Below are positions 50,031-60,124 of a stretch of DNA of 64,000 nucleotides, one piece after another. The DNA lies in NCBI RefSeq assembly GCF_009856445.1, contig NZ_WMFA01000013.1, positions 27,109 through 91,108 on the forward strand, given 5' to 3'. The notes beneath the pieces were generated by a model that had not been told where the DNA came from, searched no databases, and was given only the letters and a program-made list of their open reading frames with translations. A program made the position numbers and the translations under genes. Source of the DNA: Halobacillus litoralis (lineage in GTDB: Bacteria > Bacillota > Bacilli > Bacillales > Halobacillaceae). Each line of letters opens with the position of its first letter. Positions within the stretch are counted from its first letter, which is position 1.

Positions 50031-50253
50031 TGTACCTTAAAGCACGAATAAAAGAATAGATCAGTAACGTCCCTCCTGTGAGACAAAGCGTTCTTACAAA
50101 GGAAGGATAAAGATCAATAAACACATAGTTGAGAGAAGATATAAAAGTAAAAGCAGTTAAAAAAACCGTAAAATCCCACCTTTGATCAAATACCGGGCGA
50201 CGAGTGAACCATACAGCTACCCCAATGGAAAGTGCAAAAATTGTATAAAACAA
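50011..50253 (-). CDS. Small membrane protein, hypothetical
   Basis: About 80 residues with two to three hydrophobic segments (FYTIFALSIGVAVWF, FTVFLTAFTFISSLNYVFI, LCLTGGTLLIYSFI) and a basic tail (RALRYKKSSPS). The only ordinary start codon in frame is the TTG at 50253, which lacks a good ribosome binding site. The hydrophobic first helix seems to begin earlier (VIEILGRLLL), so a non-standard start upstream is possible. Its stop codon lies within the shared terminator. Family not recognised. Confidence 0.5.
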   Translation of the reverse strand: MFYTIFALSIGVAVWFTRRPVFDQRWDFTVFLTAFTFISSLNYVFIDLYPSFVRTLCLTGGTLLIYSFIRALRYKKSSPS

Positions 50254-50395
50254 AAGTAATCGTCCAAGAATTTCTATGACTCTTAACGCCCCATTCCCAT
50301 TCTCTCAACTTTAAAAGTACATAAGTGATAAATAAGTCACCCTCTAAAGAAGGAGGATCTACGAGCTTCATTCGTCCATCTTTTAACCTTACCTG

Positions 50396-50866
50396 TCATC
50401 TAAGGACAGGTCTGTTTTTCCGGTGTTTCCTTCTGGATGGAGCGGTTTCATACAACCGTTTGTCTTCTTCGGTCTCAGGTATAATCGGTGGAACAGGTGT
50501 CGGTTTCCCTGCGGCATCCACAGCAACCATCGTTAAAAATGATTCTGTGGTCATCACTTTCTGGCCTTGCAGTAAATCATCAGCAAAGACTTTCACATAC
50601 ACTTCCATTGATGTACGGCCCGTGCTCGTCACACAAGCTTCCAACGTCAATGCATCCCCTACTTTAGCAGAAGATAAGAAATCCACAGAGTCGATAGAAG
50701 CGGTGACCACTACACAGTTTGAATGCTTCATAGCGGTTAGAGCCGCAATTTCATCAATGTATGAAAGGACTTTCCCTCCGAAAATGGTGTCCAGATGATT
50801 TGTATCTGGTGGCAGCACTAGTCTTGTTTGAGTCATTTTAGAATAATGAGCGGGTATAGGTTCCAT
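50396..50866 (-). CDS. Hotdog-fold acyl-CoA thioesterase, YkhA-like
   Basis: 156-residue thioesterase hydrolysing acyl-CoAs in the cytosol. The active-site helix is NHLDTIFGGKVLSYIDEIAALTAMKHS, preceded by the strand RLVLPPDTN. The second half VDFLSSAKVGDALTLEACVTSTGRTSMEVYVKV completes the BACH/YciA/YkhA hotdog domain. AAAGGAGG precedes the ATG. Upstream on the same strand lie a 26-codon ORF and a cobalamin riboswitch with no terminator clearly in between, so B12 control is possible. Confidence 0.88.
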   Translation of the reverse strand: MEPIPAHYSKMTQTRLVLPPDTNHLDTIFGGKVLSYIDEIAALTAMKHSNCVVVTASIDSVDFLSSAKVGDALTLEACVTSTGRTSMEVYVKVFADDLLQGQKVMTTESFLTMVAVDAAGKPTPVPPIIPETEEDKRLYETAPSRRKHRKNRPVLR

Positions 50867-50902
50867 GAATAGGTTCCTCCTTTTTTAAGGTCGATCTCCC
50901 GC

Positions 50903-50983
50903 TTAGGGAGAGAATACAAAGGCATACTTCCTTTTATTCATGGAACGGTAAAAAGCTCTTGTTTCATCCAATACACGTAACAT
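50903..50983 (-). CDS. 26-codon ORF directly behind a cobalamin riboswitch
   Basis: Encodes MLRVLDETRAFYRSMNK followed by RKYAFVFSP. GGGAGAT is at usable spacing, and an AGGAGG abuts the ATG. It is in the position where a riboswitch-controlled gene would start. It is either a very small protein, a leader peptide or the remnant of a lost gene; I do not recognise it. An alternative 12-codon frame starts at the nearby GTG. Confidence 0.35.
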   Translation of the reverse strand: MLRVLDETRAFYRSMNKRKYAFVFSP

Positions 50984-51018
50984 CCTCCTATCTCCCGTAG
51001 GAACTCATGTCCTTCCTC

Positions 51019-51178
51019 ATGGCAGGTCTCCTGGCTCAGGTTCATCAGCACATAGCCCTTCCCATTTATAAAATAGTGGGTCATCTATGCACCTCCCCAT
51101 TACAGTGGCGGGACCGCGCTGGCTTTTCACCAAACTTCCCTTTTCAGCTTCTATGACGAAGCCACCATAAGGCGATCA
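51019..51178 (-). ncRNA. Cobalamin (B12) riboswitch, second copy
   Basis: Minus strand: TTATGGTGGC, AAAAGGGAAGTTTGGTGAAAA, GCCAGCGCGGTCCCGCCACTGTAA, then AGCCAGGAGACCTGCC. All core segments are canonical and intact. No intrinsic terminator is evident between it and the YkhA gene, so control may be at translation. No B12 transport or synthesis gene follows. Confidence 0.94.
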
Positions 51179-51288
51179 ACTTTTCAAGAAAAGAGAGACT
51201 CTCTTCCCATCCACTATCTCCTAAAACAACCACTCATGTCAACACGAACAAAACCATGATTTTCGAGAATGTTTTTCCATAATAGGGG

Positions 51289-51316
51289 TTGATTACGAAC
51301 AATAAACTGATATACT
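51289..51316 (+). promoter_or_regulatory. xpt-pbuX promoter with PurR-box-like sequence
   Basis: TTGATT (51289-51294), 16 bases, TATACT (51311-51316). ATTACGAACAAT (51292-51303) overlaps the -35 and resembles a PurR box (core CGAAC); a second ACGAACAAAA lies at 51244. The PurR assignment is tentative. Confidence 0.55.
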
Positions 51317-51340
51317 ATCCATATCATTCGAATATTAGAT

Positions 51341-51410
51341 TTCATATAATCGCGGGGATATGGCCTGCAAGTTTCTACCGGTTTACCGTAAAATGAACCG
51401 ACTATGAAAA
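51341..51410 (+). ncRNA. Guanine (purine) riboswitch
   Basis: TTTCATATAATCGCGGGG, ATATGGCCTGCAAGTTTCTACCGG and CCGACTATGAAA give the P1, J and loop elements of the xpt-type aptamer. The specificity base before TATG is C, which indicates guanine/xanthine. A large terminator follows at 51468. Confidence 0.96.
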
Positions 51411-51467
51411 GCATCACATGACACCGGGACTTTCCTGTCCACGGTTTCATTGTCTTTGTCTACGTCC

Positions 51468-53433
<1,966 letters not shown>

Positions 53434-53482
53434 TCCCTGACCAGGTCATACAGATATTGGAAGTTCACTCCATTCTTCAATC

Positions 53483-53522
53483 AAAAAAGCGCTGACCATA
53501 TATTTTTGGCCAGCGCTTTTTT
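53483..53522. terminator. Bidirectional terminator (pbuX / ytvA)
   Basis: AAAAAAGCGCTG and CAGCGCTTTTTT arms with a further GACC/GGCC-like pairing and an AT-rich loop, between convergent genes. Confidence 0.88.
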
Positions 53523-54329
53523 CTACATTTGTTCTCTTAATACATTCAAAGCTTGTTTTACTGTGGCGTATGTCTGAAGCGATAATTCACTAAAATCTGC
53601 GTAGGGGGCACTTTGAATGGCAAAGGATGGTTTAATACCTGTGATGACAAGTTTTGTTCCCATTAGATCAAGAAGCTGATTCATCTGATAGATGCCCATA
53701 TGAACCCCTTCGTTATAAGAGTGAACAGCAGACATGTCCAGAATCAAGTAATCCTCTTTCGTTTCTTTCACATGGTGACTCACCGCTTCCAGCATCTGCT
53801 GAAGCCTGTCATCATCAATCGTACCAACAAGCGGGAGCACAGAGATGTTGTCCTCTACGGGCACAATCGGCGTCGATAATCTTTTCACCTCTGACAAGTA
53901 ATGCGCAATCAATTCTTCCTGATCCCGACGCTTTGTCACATCTTTTTGAACGCCAACGAAATACACCTGATCCATCTGCTCGATGTATACCGGAAAAATA
54001 TGTAATTCATTCCAGAACATCGTACCGTCCTTGCGATAGTTTCTTATTTCTACTTGCACCGGCGTTTGGTTAGAAAGTCCTTCACGAAGTCGCTCGACAT
54101 GCTTCGGATTTGTTTCACCCCCCTGCAGGAAACGACAATTTCGTCCTAAAATCTCCTCCCGATCATAACCAGTAAGCTCCAGGAATCCTTGATTGCAGTA
54201 AATCATCGGGTTATCCTCCTGCTCTGGATCTGTTATAACGACTCCAGCACCAACATGATCGATCGCCGCTTTTATAAATTCATTTTGTTGAATCTCTTCT
54301 AATCTGGCAAACATAAGCTCTTCCGACAC
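53523..54329 (-). CDS. ytvA: LOV-STAS blue-light receptor, YtvA-like
   Basis: 268 residues. The LOV domain (about 20-130) contains GRNCRFLQG with the photoactive cysteine C65 that forms the flavin adduct. The coiled linker DVTKRRDQEELIAHYLSEVKRL follows, then a STAS domain (about 150-265, LVGTIDDDRLQQMLEAV, YLILDMSAVHSYNEGV). YtvA activates the general stress response through the stressosome in B. subtilis. GTG start behind AAGGGGATG. All flavin-contact motifs look intact, so it should be photoactive. Confidence 0.93.
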   Translation of the reverse strand: MSEELMFARLEEIQQNEFIKAAIDHVGAGVVITDPEQEDNPMIYCNQGFLELTGYDREEILGRNCRFLQGGETNPKHVERLREGLSNQTPVQVEIRNYRKDGTMFWNELHIFPVYIEQMDQVYFVGVQKDVTKRRDQEELIAHYLSEVKRLSTPIVPVEDNISVLPLVGTIDDDRLQQMLEAVSHHVKETKEDYLILDMSAVHSYNEGVHMGIYQMNQLLDLMGTKLVITGIKPSFAIQSAPYADFSELSLQTYATVKQALNVLREQM

Positions 54330-54409
54330 GGTAGAACATCCCCTTCAAGATTGGAATGAATTACTTTAATAATAAAATGAATTCGACCAATCGTGCAAGT
54401 GGCATTTTC

Positions 54410-54979
54410 TTACCAAGATAGAACTGTCAGCTCAGGCCAGCGCTTTTTCCACTTCTCCGCCTTATTCCAATAAACTTCTTCTGGTATCAAACGTTTATTC
54501 GGACGAATGATCCCCTGGAACAAATCCTCTAAACCGAAAGGGGCATAAATTTCATATGCACCACTCCGCCTTCGCATAACCCCGACAGAGGAAGCGGTCG
54601 TAGGCCATGTATGTATGGCATCCCGGACGGATGTGTATGGGGGGATCGGCTGATTAAACTTTTCCTCATACCATAGGTGAACAAGGGCTTCGTTCGTTAC
54701 ATCAATAGAAAAAGGCAGGCCCTTACAATCAACATTCCATTGATTTTCGAGATTCTTTTCTTCTTCAAGCGTGCCGGCAGCGTCAAAATAAATCAAATCT
54801 GCATCCCCTATACCATAGTCAGCGCGATAACCAAATTGGTAGTTCCACACGCTTTGAGTGATTACACCAGCACCGACCCAGCACTCGTGGGCAGACGACT
54901 GTGCAACATCAAGGACTGGACGGACGTAAGGAGTCCACTCTTCAATCACCGCGAGCAACTGTTTTTCTCTGTGATTCAT
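54410..54979 (-). CDS. Nucleotidyltransferase-like protein (DUF925)
   Basis: 189 residues. ECWVGAGVITQSVWNYQFGY and DYGIGDADLIYFD are the DUF925 motifs, distant relatives of nucleotidyltransferases; SIDVTNEALVHLWYEEKFNQPIPPYTS and GLEDLFQGIIRPNKR complete the family pattern. Substrate unknown. The ATG overlaps the stop codon of the LysR gene (ATGA), so the two form an operon. Confidence 0.85.
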   Translation of the reverse strand: MNHREKQLLAVIEEWTPYVRPVLDVAQSSAHECWVGAGVITQSVWNYQFGYRADYGIGDADLIYFDAAGTLEEEKNLENQWNVDCKGLPFSIDVTNEALVHLWYEEKFNQPIPPYTSVRDAIHTWPTTASSVGVMRRRSGAYEIYAPFGLEDLFQGIIRPNKRLIPEEVYWNKAEKWKKRWPELTVLSW

Positions 54980-55824
54980 TCACTCACCTCGTTTTGAATG
55001 TGCTCTACAAATGCTTCCACCTGTGGCAAAGATCTGCCACCCGGCTTCACACATGCCCAGGTTTCACGGACGATCGCCCGGCCTTCCTTAACAAGAGGCA
55101 GACAACTGTATGCCTCCTTTTCTTCTTTAATAATGCTTTCAGGAAGGACCGTCATTCCCAATCCCCGCTTCATCATTTGTTTGGCAGTTTCAAAATGGTC
55201 GACCTTGATTGAACGTTTGACCAAGATGCCGGGCCCCGTCACCATCCAAGCTTCCATAAGCTTTTGAAAACCCGGATCACTCTTGAACTCAATCAGGGGA
55301 CGCTCTTCTTTTCCTATATCTGCCGTATCTAATAGAAAAAGAGGATCACTCAATAGGTGGATGGATTCATAGTCTTCGATTGGATCCCCTCTTACAATGG
55401 CAATATGAAAAGAGGAGGAGGCCTGTCGTATTTCCTCACTTACACCTGTGACAAGGTCAATGGTTACATCCGGAAATGCTGTGGTGAACGATTGCAGAAC
55501 ATTGGGTAGAAAATGCTGGCTGTATAAGGAAGAAGCACCGATCGAAAGCGTTCCCCCTACTTTCCCTTCCACTTGTGCCAATTTCTCTTTCAATACAGCT
55601 TCCTGCTCCAGCATATGCTCTGCATGAGTCAGGACAACTTCTCCAAAAGGCGTTGGAAGCAAGCCTTTCGATGTACGGAGAAAAATCTGGCCGCCCAGGT
55701 GTTCTTCTATGTATTTTAAACGCTGTGTGATTGCTGGTTGGGAGATTAAAATAGATTTGGCCGTCTTTCGAATCGTTCTATTTTGATTCAAATCAATCAG
55801 AAGCTGGTAATCATCGATTTTCAC
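54976..55824 (-). CDS. LysR-family transcriptional regulator
   Basis: About 282 residues with an N-terminal winged HTH (DDYQLLIDLNQNRTIRKTAKSILISQPAITQRLKYIEEHLG) and a LysR substrate domain (VGGTLSIGASSLYSQHFLP, GLGMTVLPESII). A GTG start at 55824 is favoured because GGGGGG is six bases upstream; an ATG two codons earlier abuts that site. It is divergent from an MFS transporter gene about 100 bases away, the probable target. The ligand is unknown. Confidence 0.88.
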   Translation of the reverse strand: MKIDDYQLLIDLNQNRTIRKTAKSILISQPAITQRLKYIEEHLGGQIFLRTSKGLLPTPFGEVVLTHAEHMLEQEAVLKEKLAQVEGKVGGTLSIGASSLYSQHFLPNVLQSFTTAFPDVTIDLVTGVSEEIRQASSSFHIAIVRGDPIEDYESIHLLSDPLFLLDTADIGKEERPLIEFKSDPGFQKLMEAWMVTGPGILVKRSIKVDHFETAKQMMKRGLGMTVLPESIIKEEKEAYSCLPLVKEGRAIVRETWACVKPGGRSLPQVEAFVEHIQNEVSE

Positions 55825-55928
55825 TGACATCCCCCCATAAAGAATCCTTATCACTTTTTATTATAATGTAATATTATCCAAATCACTAAAAAAAGAGTAC
55901 GATTAAGTTGAATGGAGGGTGGATGAAC

Positions 55929-57134
55929 ATGGACAAAGCGAATACAAGTAGACTGATGAGTGGATATTTCTTATACGAGAGTGGTCGTGCGATGTACTTC
56001 GTCCTTATGACATGGTTTTTATATCAATGGACGGGAGATGCTTTATATACAGGATTGTTCGTAAGCTTCGGATTCCTTCCAGGGCTGTTTTCAAACATCA
56101 TTTTCGGGGTTCTGGTCGACCGCAGCAACCGAAAAAAACTTGCGGTTCTGGCGGGGATCATCAGCATCATCTGTTTGGTTTTATTAACGGGTGCATTTTG
56201 GGGAGGGATTGAACATCCATGGCTGATGATTTCCGCCCATATGATTATGCAGACGGCTGGATCATTGTTCCGCCCGTCCTTACAAGCTCTTGTGGCTGAA
56301 GTATTTGCGAGAGACGCCCTCCCTAAGATCTTCTCCTGGTCCGGGTCAGCTACGATTTCTGGAAGTTTAGCGGGGGCGGCGGCTGGCGGGTTATTAGCAG
56401 GCATTGTCTCTGTTGAAATGGGTTTGTTTTTCGTCGTTCTCTTATATATAGGAGCTACAGCCACTATACAAATGATTCGTTACGAACCAATCGAAGAAAG
56501 AAGTCACCATAACTCTTCTTCCTTTTGGATGGAGATAAAAGAAGGATTCATTTATGTACATCAAAACCGGATGCTTTATGGTTTGTTCGTCATGCTTATG
56601 CTCGGACAGCTCACCTTCCATACGACTCTTGGATTTTTGAGCGTCTATACGAGTGCACACTTAAATCAGCCGGCGCTCGTTTATGGAATGCTCGACAGCA
56701 CGTTCTCCATCGGAGGTATTTTTGCTGGACTTATCGGAACATGGTGGTGGGCAAAATGTCAGAACCGCATCGGCGTCTGGTCACTCCTGCTGACCGCTTC
56801 AGGTCTTGCAATCGTCAGTTTTACTACCCTCACTCCCGTGGCTTTTCTTGGCTTCCTATTCATTGGGATGGGCACATCGTTTGTGCGTGCTCTTTTGCAG
56901 TCTGTGCAGCAAATGGCCACAGATTCCCGTTTCCATGGCCGCATGTCCAGCCTGCGAATGCTCTGCAATCAAACATCAGTCGTCGTGACCGGGCCTGTCT
57001 TCGGTGTCCTTGCCTCTTCTCATGGAGCATCTGCCGTTTTTCTTTGCCTGCTCATTCCAGTAACAGGCGGGGTCATCTGGGCCCATTTCCAATCCCAACA
57101 ACCGGGATTCAAACAGATCACAAAGTCGGCTTAA
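55929..57134 (+). CDS. MFS transporter
   Basis: About 401 residues, 12 membrane helices. FSNIIFGVLVDRSNRKKLAVLAG is the loop 2-3 major-facilitator motif, and TMIMQTAGSLFRPSLQALVAEVF is typical of the DHA3-like enterobactin/macrolide efflux branch. It is likely a drug or metabolite exporter; the substrate is unknown. GGAGGGTGG could serve ATGs at 55923 or 55929; the second is listed. Divergent from a LysR gene that probably regulates it. Confidence 0.85.
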   Translation: MDKANTSRLMSGYFLYESGRAMYFVLMTWFLYQWTGDALYTGLFVSFGFLPGLFSNIIFGVLVDRSNRKKLAVLAGIISIICLVLLTGAFWGGIEHPWLMISAHMIMQTAGSLFRPSLQALVAEVFARDALPKIFSWSGSATISGSLAGAAAGGLLAGIVSVEMGLFFVVLLYIGATATIQMIRYEPIEERSHHNSSSFWMEIKEGFIYVHQNRMLYGLFVMLMLGQLTFHTTLGFLSVYTSAHLNQPALVYGMLDSTFSIGGIFAGLIGTWWWAKCQNRIGVWSLLLTASGLAIVSFTTLTPVAFLGFLFIGMGTSFVRALLQSVQQMATDSRFHGRMSSLRMLCNQTSVVVTGPVFGVLASSHGASAVFLCLLIPVTGGVIWAHFQSQQPGFKQITKSA

Positions 57135-57145
57135 AAACGCCCAGC

Positions 57146-57178
57146 AAAAAGGTATGCTTCACTATGTAGGAGCATACC
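57146..57178 (-). terminator. Minus-strand terminator of the 30-residue gene
   Basis: GGTATGCT/AGCATACC stem with a 12-base loop, followed on the minus strand by TTTTTGCTGG. It stands 25 bases after the stop codon of the small ORF. Confidence 0.72.
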
Positions 57179-57202
57179 TCGAGTGGTGTTATTCAGCTCT
57201 GC

Positions 57203-57295
57203 TTATCTCGTCTCTTCCTTCGGTGCGCGGTATACCTTCTCGACCTCTACTCCCAGCGTCTTCAAATAGTCGACAATCTGGTCTAGTCTCTTCAT
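57203..57295 (-). CDS. 30-residue peptide with ECF-type promoter
   Basis: Encodes a charged, probably helical peptide (MKRLDQIVDYLKTLGVEVEK then VYRAPKEETR). TGAGGTG is at good spacing before the ATG, a terminator follows, and an ECF-like promoter precedes it, so it has all parts of a transcription unit. Not hydrophobic, so it is not a membrane toxin. I do not recognise it. Confidence 0.55.
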   Translation of the reverse strand: MKRLDQIVDYLKTLGVEVEKVYRAPKEETR

Positions 57296-57350
57296 TTTTT
57301 CACCTCAGTATTTGAAATAAGATTTGGCACAGAATCACATCCATCTTCCT

Positions 57351-57377
57351 TACGAACGGGACTGTACAAACGTTTCA
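57351..57377 (-). promoter_or_regulatory. ECF sigma-type promoter (SigW-like) of the small gene
   Basis: Minus strand TGAAAC (57377-57372), 17 bases, CGTA (57354-57351), the SigW-type pair. A start near 57343 gives a leader of about 48 bases to the 30-residue ORF. Confidence 0.55.
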
Positions 57378-57411
57378 ATTTTTCTATAAAAGACGATACC
57401 CGTAGTTCCTA

Positions 57412-57885
57412 CTACTTATGCATCTTTTTAAACATTTGCACATTTTTTATCGATATTCCCCGAATCCATTTCACCTGTTCCTTCTTGATCACATATCCCT
57501 GCTTCTGAAAGAAAGGTCTCGCAACGGCACTCGCTTCGGTCGTGAGCACCTCCACACCTTCTCGCGCCGCCTGCACCTCTAAAAGGGAGAGCATTTGAGC
57601 AGCCAACCCCTCCCCCTGCCACTCAGAGGATACGTATAAAAAATCAATGTGAGACCCTACAAGGCTTCCGAAACCTATGACGTTCCCATAATCGTCCTTT
57701 GCAGCGAGTGAGTACGCATCAAGAAAGCGTTGATGAAGACGAGGGTGATCCTTCATCCCTTCCGCCCAGGCTGTTAATTGCGCATGGCTGTAATACCTGG
57801 GAGGTATGTTCAAGATTGATGTTCTGATCATCCTAACCACATGGCAAAGATCTTCCTTCTGCAGTCGTTCGATGAACCAAACCAA
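57412..57885 (-). CDS. GNAT N-acetyltransferase
   Basis: 157-residue GNAT protein: FLYVSSEWQGEGLAAQMLSLLEVQA is the acetyl-CoA site, and ARPFFQKQGYVIKKEQ is the C-terminal motif B. The N-terminal SILNIPPRYYSHAQLTAWAEG stretch resembles YafP-like acetyltransferases. Acceptor unknown. TTG start near GGGAGAGGGAAG. Confidence 0.8.
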   Translation of the reverse strand: MVWFIERLQKEDLCHVVRMIRTSILNIPPRYYSHAQLTAWAEGMKDHPRLHQRFLDAYSLAAKDDYGNVIGFGSLVGSHIDFLYVSSEWQGEGLAAQMLSLLEVQAAREGVEVLTTEASAVARPFFQKQGYVIKKEQVKWIRGISIKNVQMFKKMHK

Positions 57886-57939
57886 ACTTCCCTCTCCCTT
57901 CCATCATAACAAAGTCTTCTCCTCATGGATGTAATGGTT

Positions 57940-58830
57940 TTATGACAATTCATACAATTTCATGACGTGCTGAATGAAGACTTGGGCATCTTCCGTAATT
58001 TCCTCCTCATTAGAGGGGGTGACAATGGAAAAGGACCGGGTGGTCGAATGGATATAAGGAAGGTCTATGATCAATTCCGCCGCATCCGTATGTTCCACCA
58101 CCGTTTTTGAAATAAAAGAAAGCCCCAGACCTTCCTTCACTCCTTGGACGACTCCATGATTGCTTCCGATTGTAATCGTCTTTTTCGGACGGATGTTTGA
58201 TGATTCCAACATATAATCAAGCATAGCCCTTGTTCCCGAGCCTCCTTCACGGGTAATCCACGTATGATCCTGTAAGTCTTGAAAAGAAACCTCTTTACAC
58301 TTTCTCAAAGGATGGGTTTTAGGAACAATCACGACCATTTCATCTTCCATGAATGGAATGGAACTTAACCCCTGCTCAGTCACTTTTCCTTCCACAAGGC
58401 CTAAATCAAGTTCATGCTGCTGAACTTCGCGGTTGATTTGTTTAGAGTTAGCAATTCGCACCTGTAGTTCGACTGCTGGATACCTGTCATCAAAAGTTTT
58501 TATTATCGAAGGAATAATATATTCCCCCACCGTGTAACTGGCACCAATATGGATATGCCCGCCTACCTGCTCATGGAATTGTTGGACTTCATTCTTGGCT
58601 TTTTCCAACAACCCCAGCACCTGCCTCGCCCTTCGGTAAACCATCTCCCCTGTAGCCGTCACTTCAAAATGTTTCGGTGAACGATCGATCAGAGAGGTTT
58701 GAAAGAAACGTTCCAGGTTTTTAATATGTGCACTAACCGTTGGCTGTGACAAATTCAAAAGAGCAGACGCTTTCGTAAAGCTCTTTTCGTCGATGGCTGT
58801 AATGTATGTCTTCAATGCTTCTATATCCAA
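57940..58830 (-). CDS. LysR-family regulator, CysL/YwfK-like
   Basis: About 296 residues. The HTH is LKTYITAIDEKSFTKASALLNLSQPTVSAHIKNLERFF; the effector domain contains IHIGASYTVGEYIIPSII and HTWITREGGSGTRAMLDYML, the CysL/CbbR-type pattern. CysL in Bacillus activates sulfite reductase genes. A TTG start at 58830 with GGAGCGG upstream is more convincing than the ATG six codons before. It is divergent from a YeiH-type exporter gene, its likely target. Confidence 0.85.
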   Translation of the reverse strand: MDIEALKTYITAIDEKSFTKASALLNLSQPTVSAHIKNLERFFQTSLIDRSPKHFEVTATGEMVYRRARQVLGLLEKAKNEVQQFHEQVGGHIHIGASYTVGEYIIPSIIKTFDDRYPAVELQVRIANSKQINREVQQHELDLGLVEGKVTEQGLSSIPFMEDEMVVIVPKTHPLRKCKEVSFQDLQDHTWITREGGSGTRAMLDYMLESSNIRPKKTITIGSNHGVVQGVKEGLGLSFISKTVVEHTDAAELIIDLPYIHSTTRSFSIVTPSNEEEITEDAQVFIQHVMKLYELS

Positions 58831-58940
58831 CAGAACCGCTCCAATCATCAGTTTTTTCTATAATTAACATTATAAAGTTTTATTTTACTAATAACTAGTA
58901 GGAGCGTATGATAATTGAAGGAAACAAAGGAGGTCCATCG

Positions 58941-59933
58941 ATGAACCACACTACTTACCAACCTCTTCTAAAAGGAATCGGGTTTACAGCCATCGTTGCC
59001 GCTGTAGGATTTCTACTCGCCATGCTTCCCCTGTTGAACCAGGTCGGTCCTCTTGCGACAGCCATTCTCCTTGCCGTTATGTACCGTCACTTTTTCGGGT
59101 ATCCAGAAAGCATGCGAACAGGGATCCATTTTTCAGCGAAAAAATTATTGCGACTTGCGATTATTTTGTTCGGATTAAAATTAAATATCAATGTCATTCT
59201 TCAAGAGGGCTTTCCTCTTTTATTGAAAGGGACGCTTGTCATCGCTTTTGCGATCGGCCTCATGCTCTTTTTAGCCAAACTATTTGATGCAGACCGATCG
59301 ATGATGGCTCTCCTCGGGATCGGTACTGGCATATGCGGGGCATCGGCTATTGCTGCCGTCACCCCTATTTTGAAAGCCAAAGAAGAAGACACGGCTATCA
59401 GTGCAGGTGTGATATCGGTAGTGGGGACGTTGTTCGCCATCGGTTACACACTCATCCGCCCGCTTCTACCGGTGGATGCAGAAGCTTACGGCATGTGGGC
59501 AGGCATCAGTCTCCACGAAGTAGCGAACGTAGCGCTTGCCGGAGAACCTGCTGGAGATGAAGGCCTCGGAATGGCGCTTGTCGCCAAGCTCAGTCGTGTC
59601 TTTCTTCTTGTCCCGTTCAGTCTGCTGTTGATCTGGTTTATGAAAAAGAAAGGAACAGAAGAAAACCGTTCATCCATTACTTTTCCATGGTTCCTTGTTG
59701 GTTTCATCCTCATGAGCCTGTTCGGAAGCTTTGTGAATGGAACGATTTTTACCATTCCGGCAGCAGCCATGAATGCCGTCTCGACCCTGACTTCTTTCAT
59801 TTTAACGATGGCCATGGCTGGCCTCGGTCTCAGCGTAAGTTTACATGATGTCAGACATCGCGCATTAAAGCCGATGCTCTTATTGATTTTGACATCCATT
59901 TTGCTCTCACTTCTCACATACTGGATCGTTTAA
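58941..59933 (+). CDS. YeiH/UPF0324 family putative sulfite/sulfate exporter
   Basis: 330 residues, about ten membrane helices. AKKLLRLAIILFGLKLNINVIL and the signature GTGICGASAIAAVTPILKAKEEDTAISAGVISVVGTL identify the YeiH (PSE) family. SLHEVANVALAG is a conserved pore-region motif. Members are linked to export of sulfite, sulfate or related anions. AAAGGAGG fixes the ATG at 58941. The divergent CysL-like LysR gene and the cysteine dioxygenase gene 1.1 kb downstream fit a sulfur-oxidation role. Confidence 0.88.
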   Translation: MNHTTYQPLLKGIGFTAIVAAVGFLLAMLPLLNQVGPLATAILLAVMYRHFFGYPESMRTGIHFSAKKLLRLAIILFGLKLNINVILQEGFPLLLKGTLVIAFAIGLMLFLAKLFDADRSMMALLGIGTGICGASAIAAVTPILKAKEEDTAISAGVISVVGTLFAIGYTLIRPLLPVDAEAYGMWAGISLHEVANVALAGEPAGDEGLGMALVAKLSRVFLLVPFSLLLIWFMKKKGTEENRSSITFPWFLVGFILMSLFGSFVNGTIFTIPAAAMNAVSTLTSFILTMAMAGLGLSVSLHDVRHRALKPMLLLILTSILLSLLTYWIV

Positions 59934-59965
59934 AAAAGCCTAAGATTTCCTTAGGTTTTTTTTTA
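59934..59965 (+). terminator. Terminator of the YeiH-type gene
   Basis: AAGCCTAAG/CTTAGGTTT stem with a short loop and a nine-base T run directly after the stop codon. Confidence 0.88.
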
Positions 59966-60124
59966 TTGCTCCGACCCTCCCTCTTTGTCTAATGATTAGA
60001 ATATTCGTCGAAAAAGTTCTCCTTCAGAGTCGTTCTGTTACGATAGAATAGAAGCTCGAAAGCTCATGCTTGTCCTTTTCCCGCATATAGTGAAGGGAGA
60101 CTAGATGAGGAAAGGACAAGGTCT

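Noticed and set aside
51214..51450. 78-codon minus-strand ORF over the xpt leader
   Set aside because: It overlaps the guanine riboswitch and promoter on the other strand and has no ribosome binding site.
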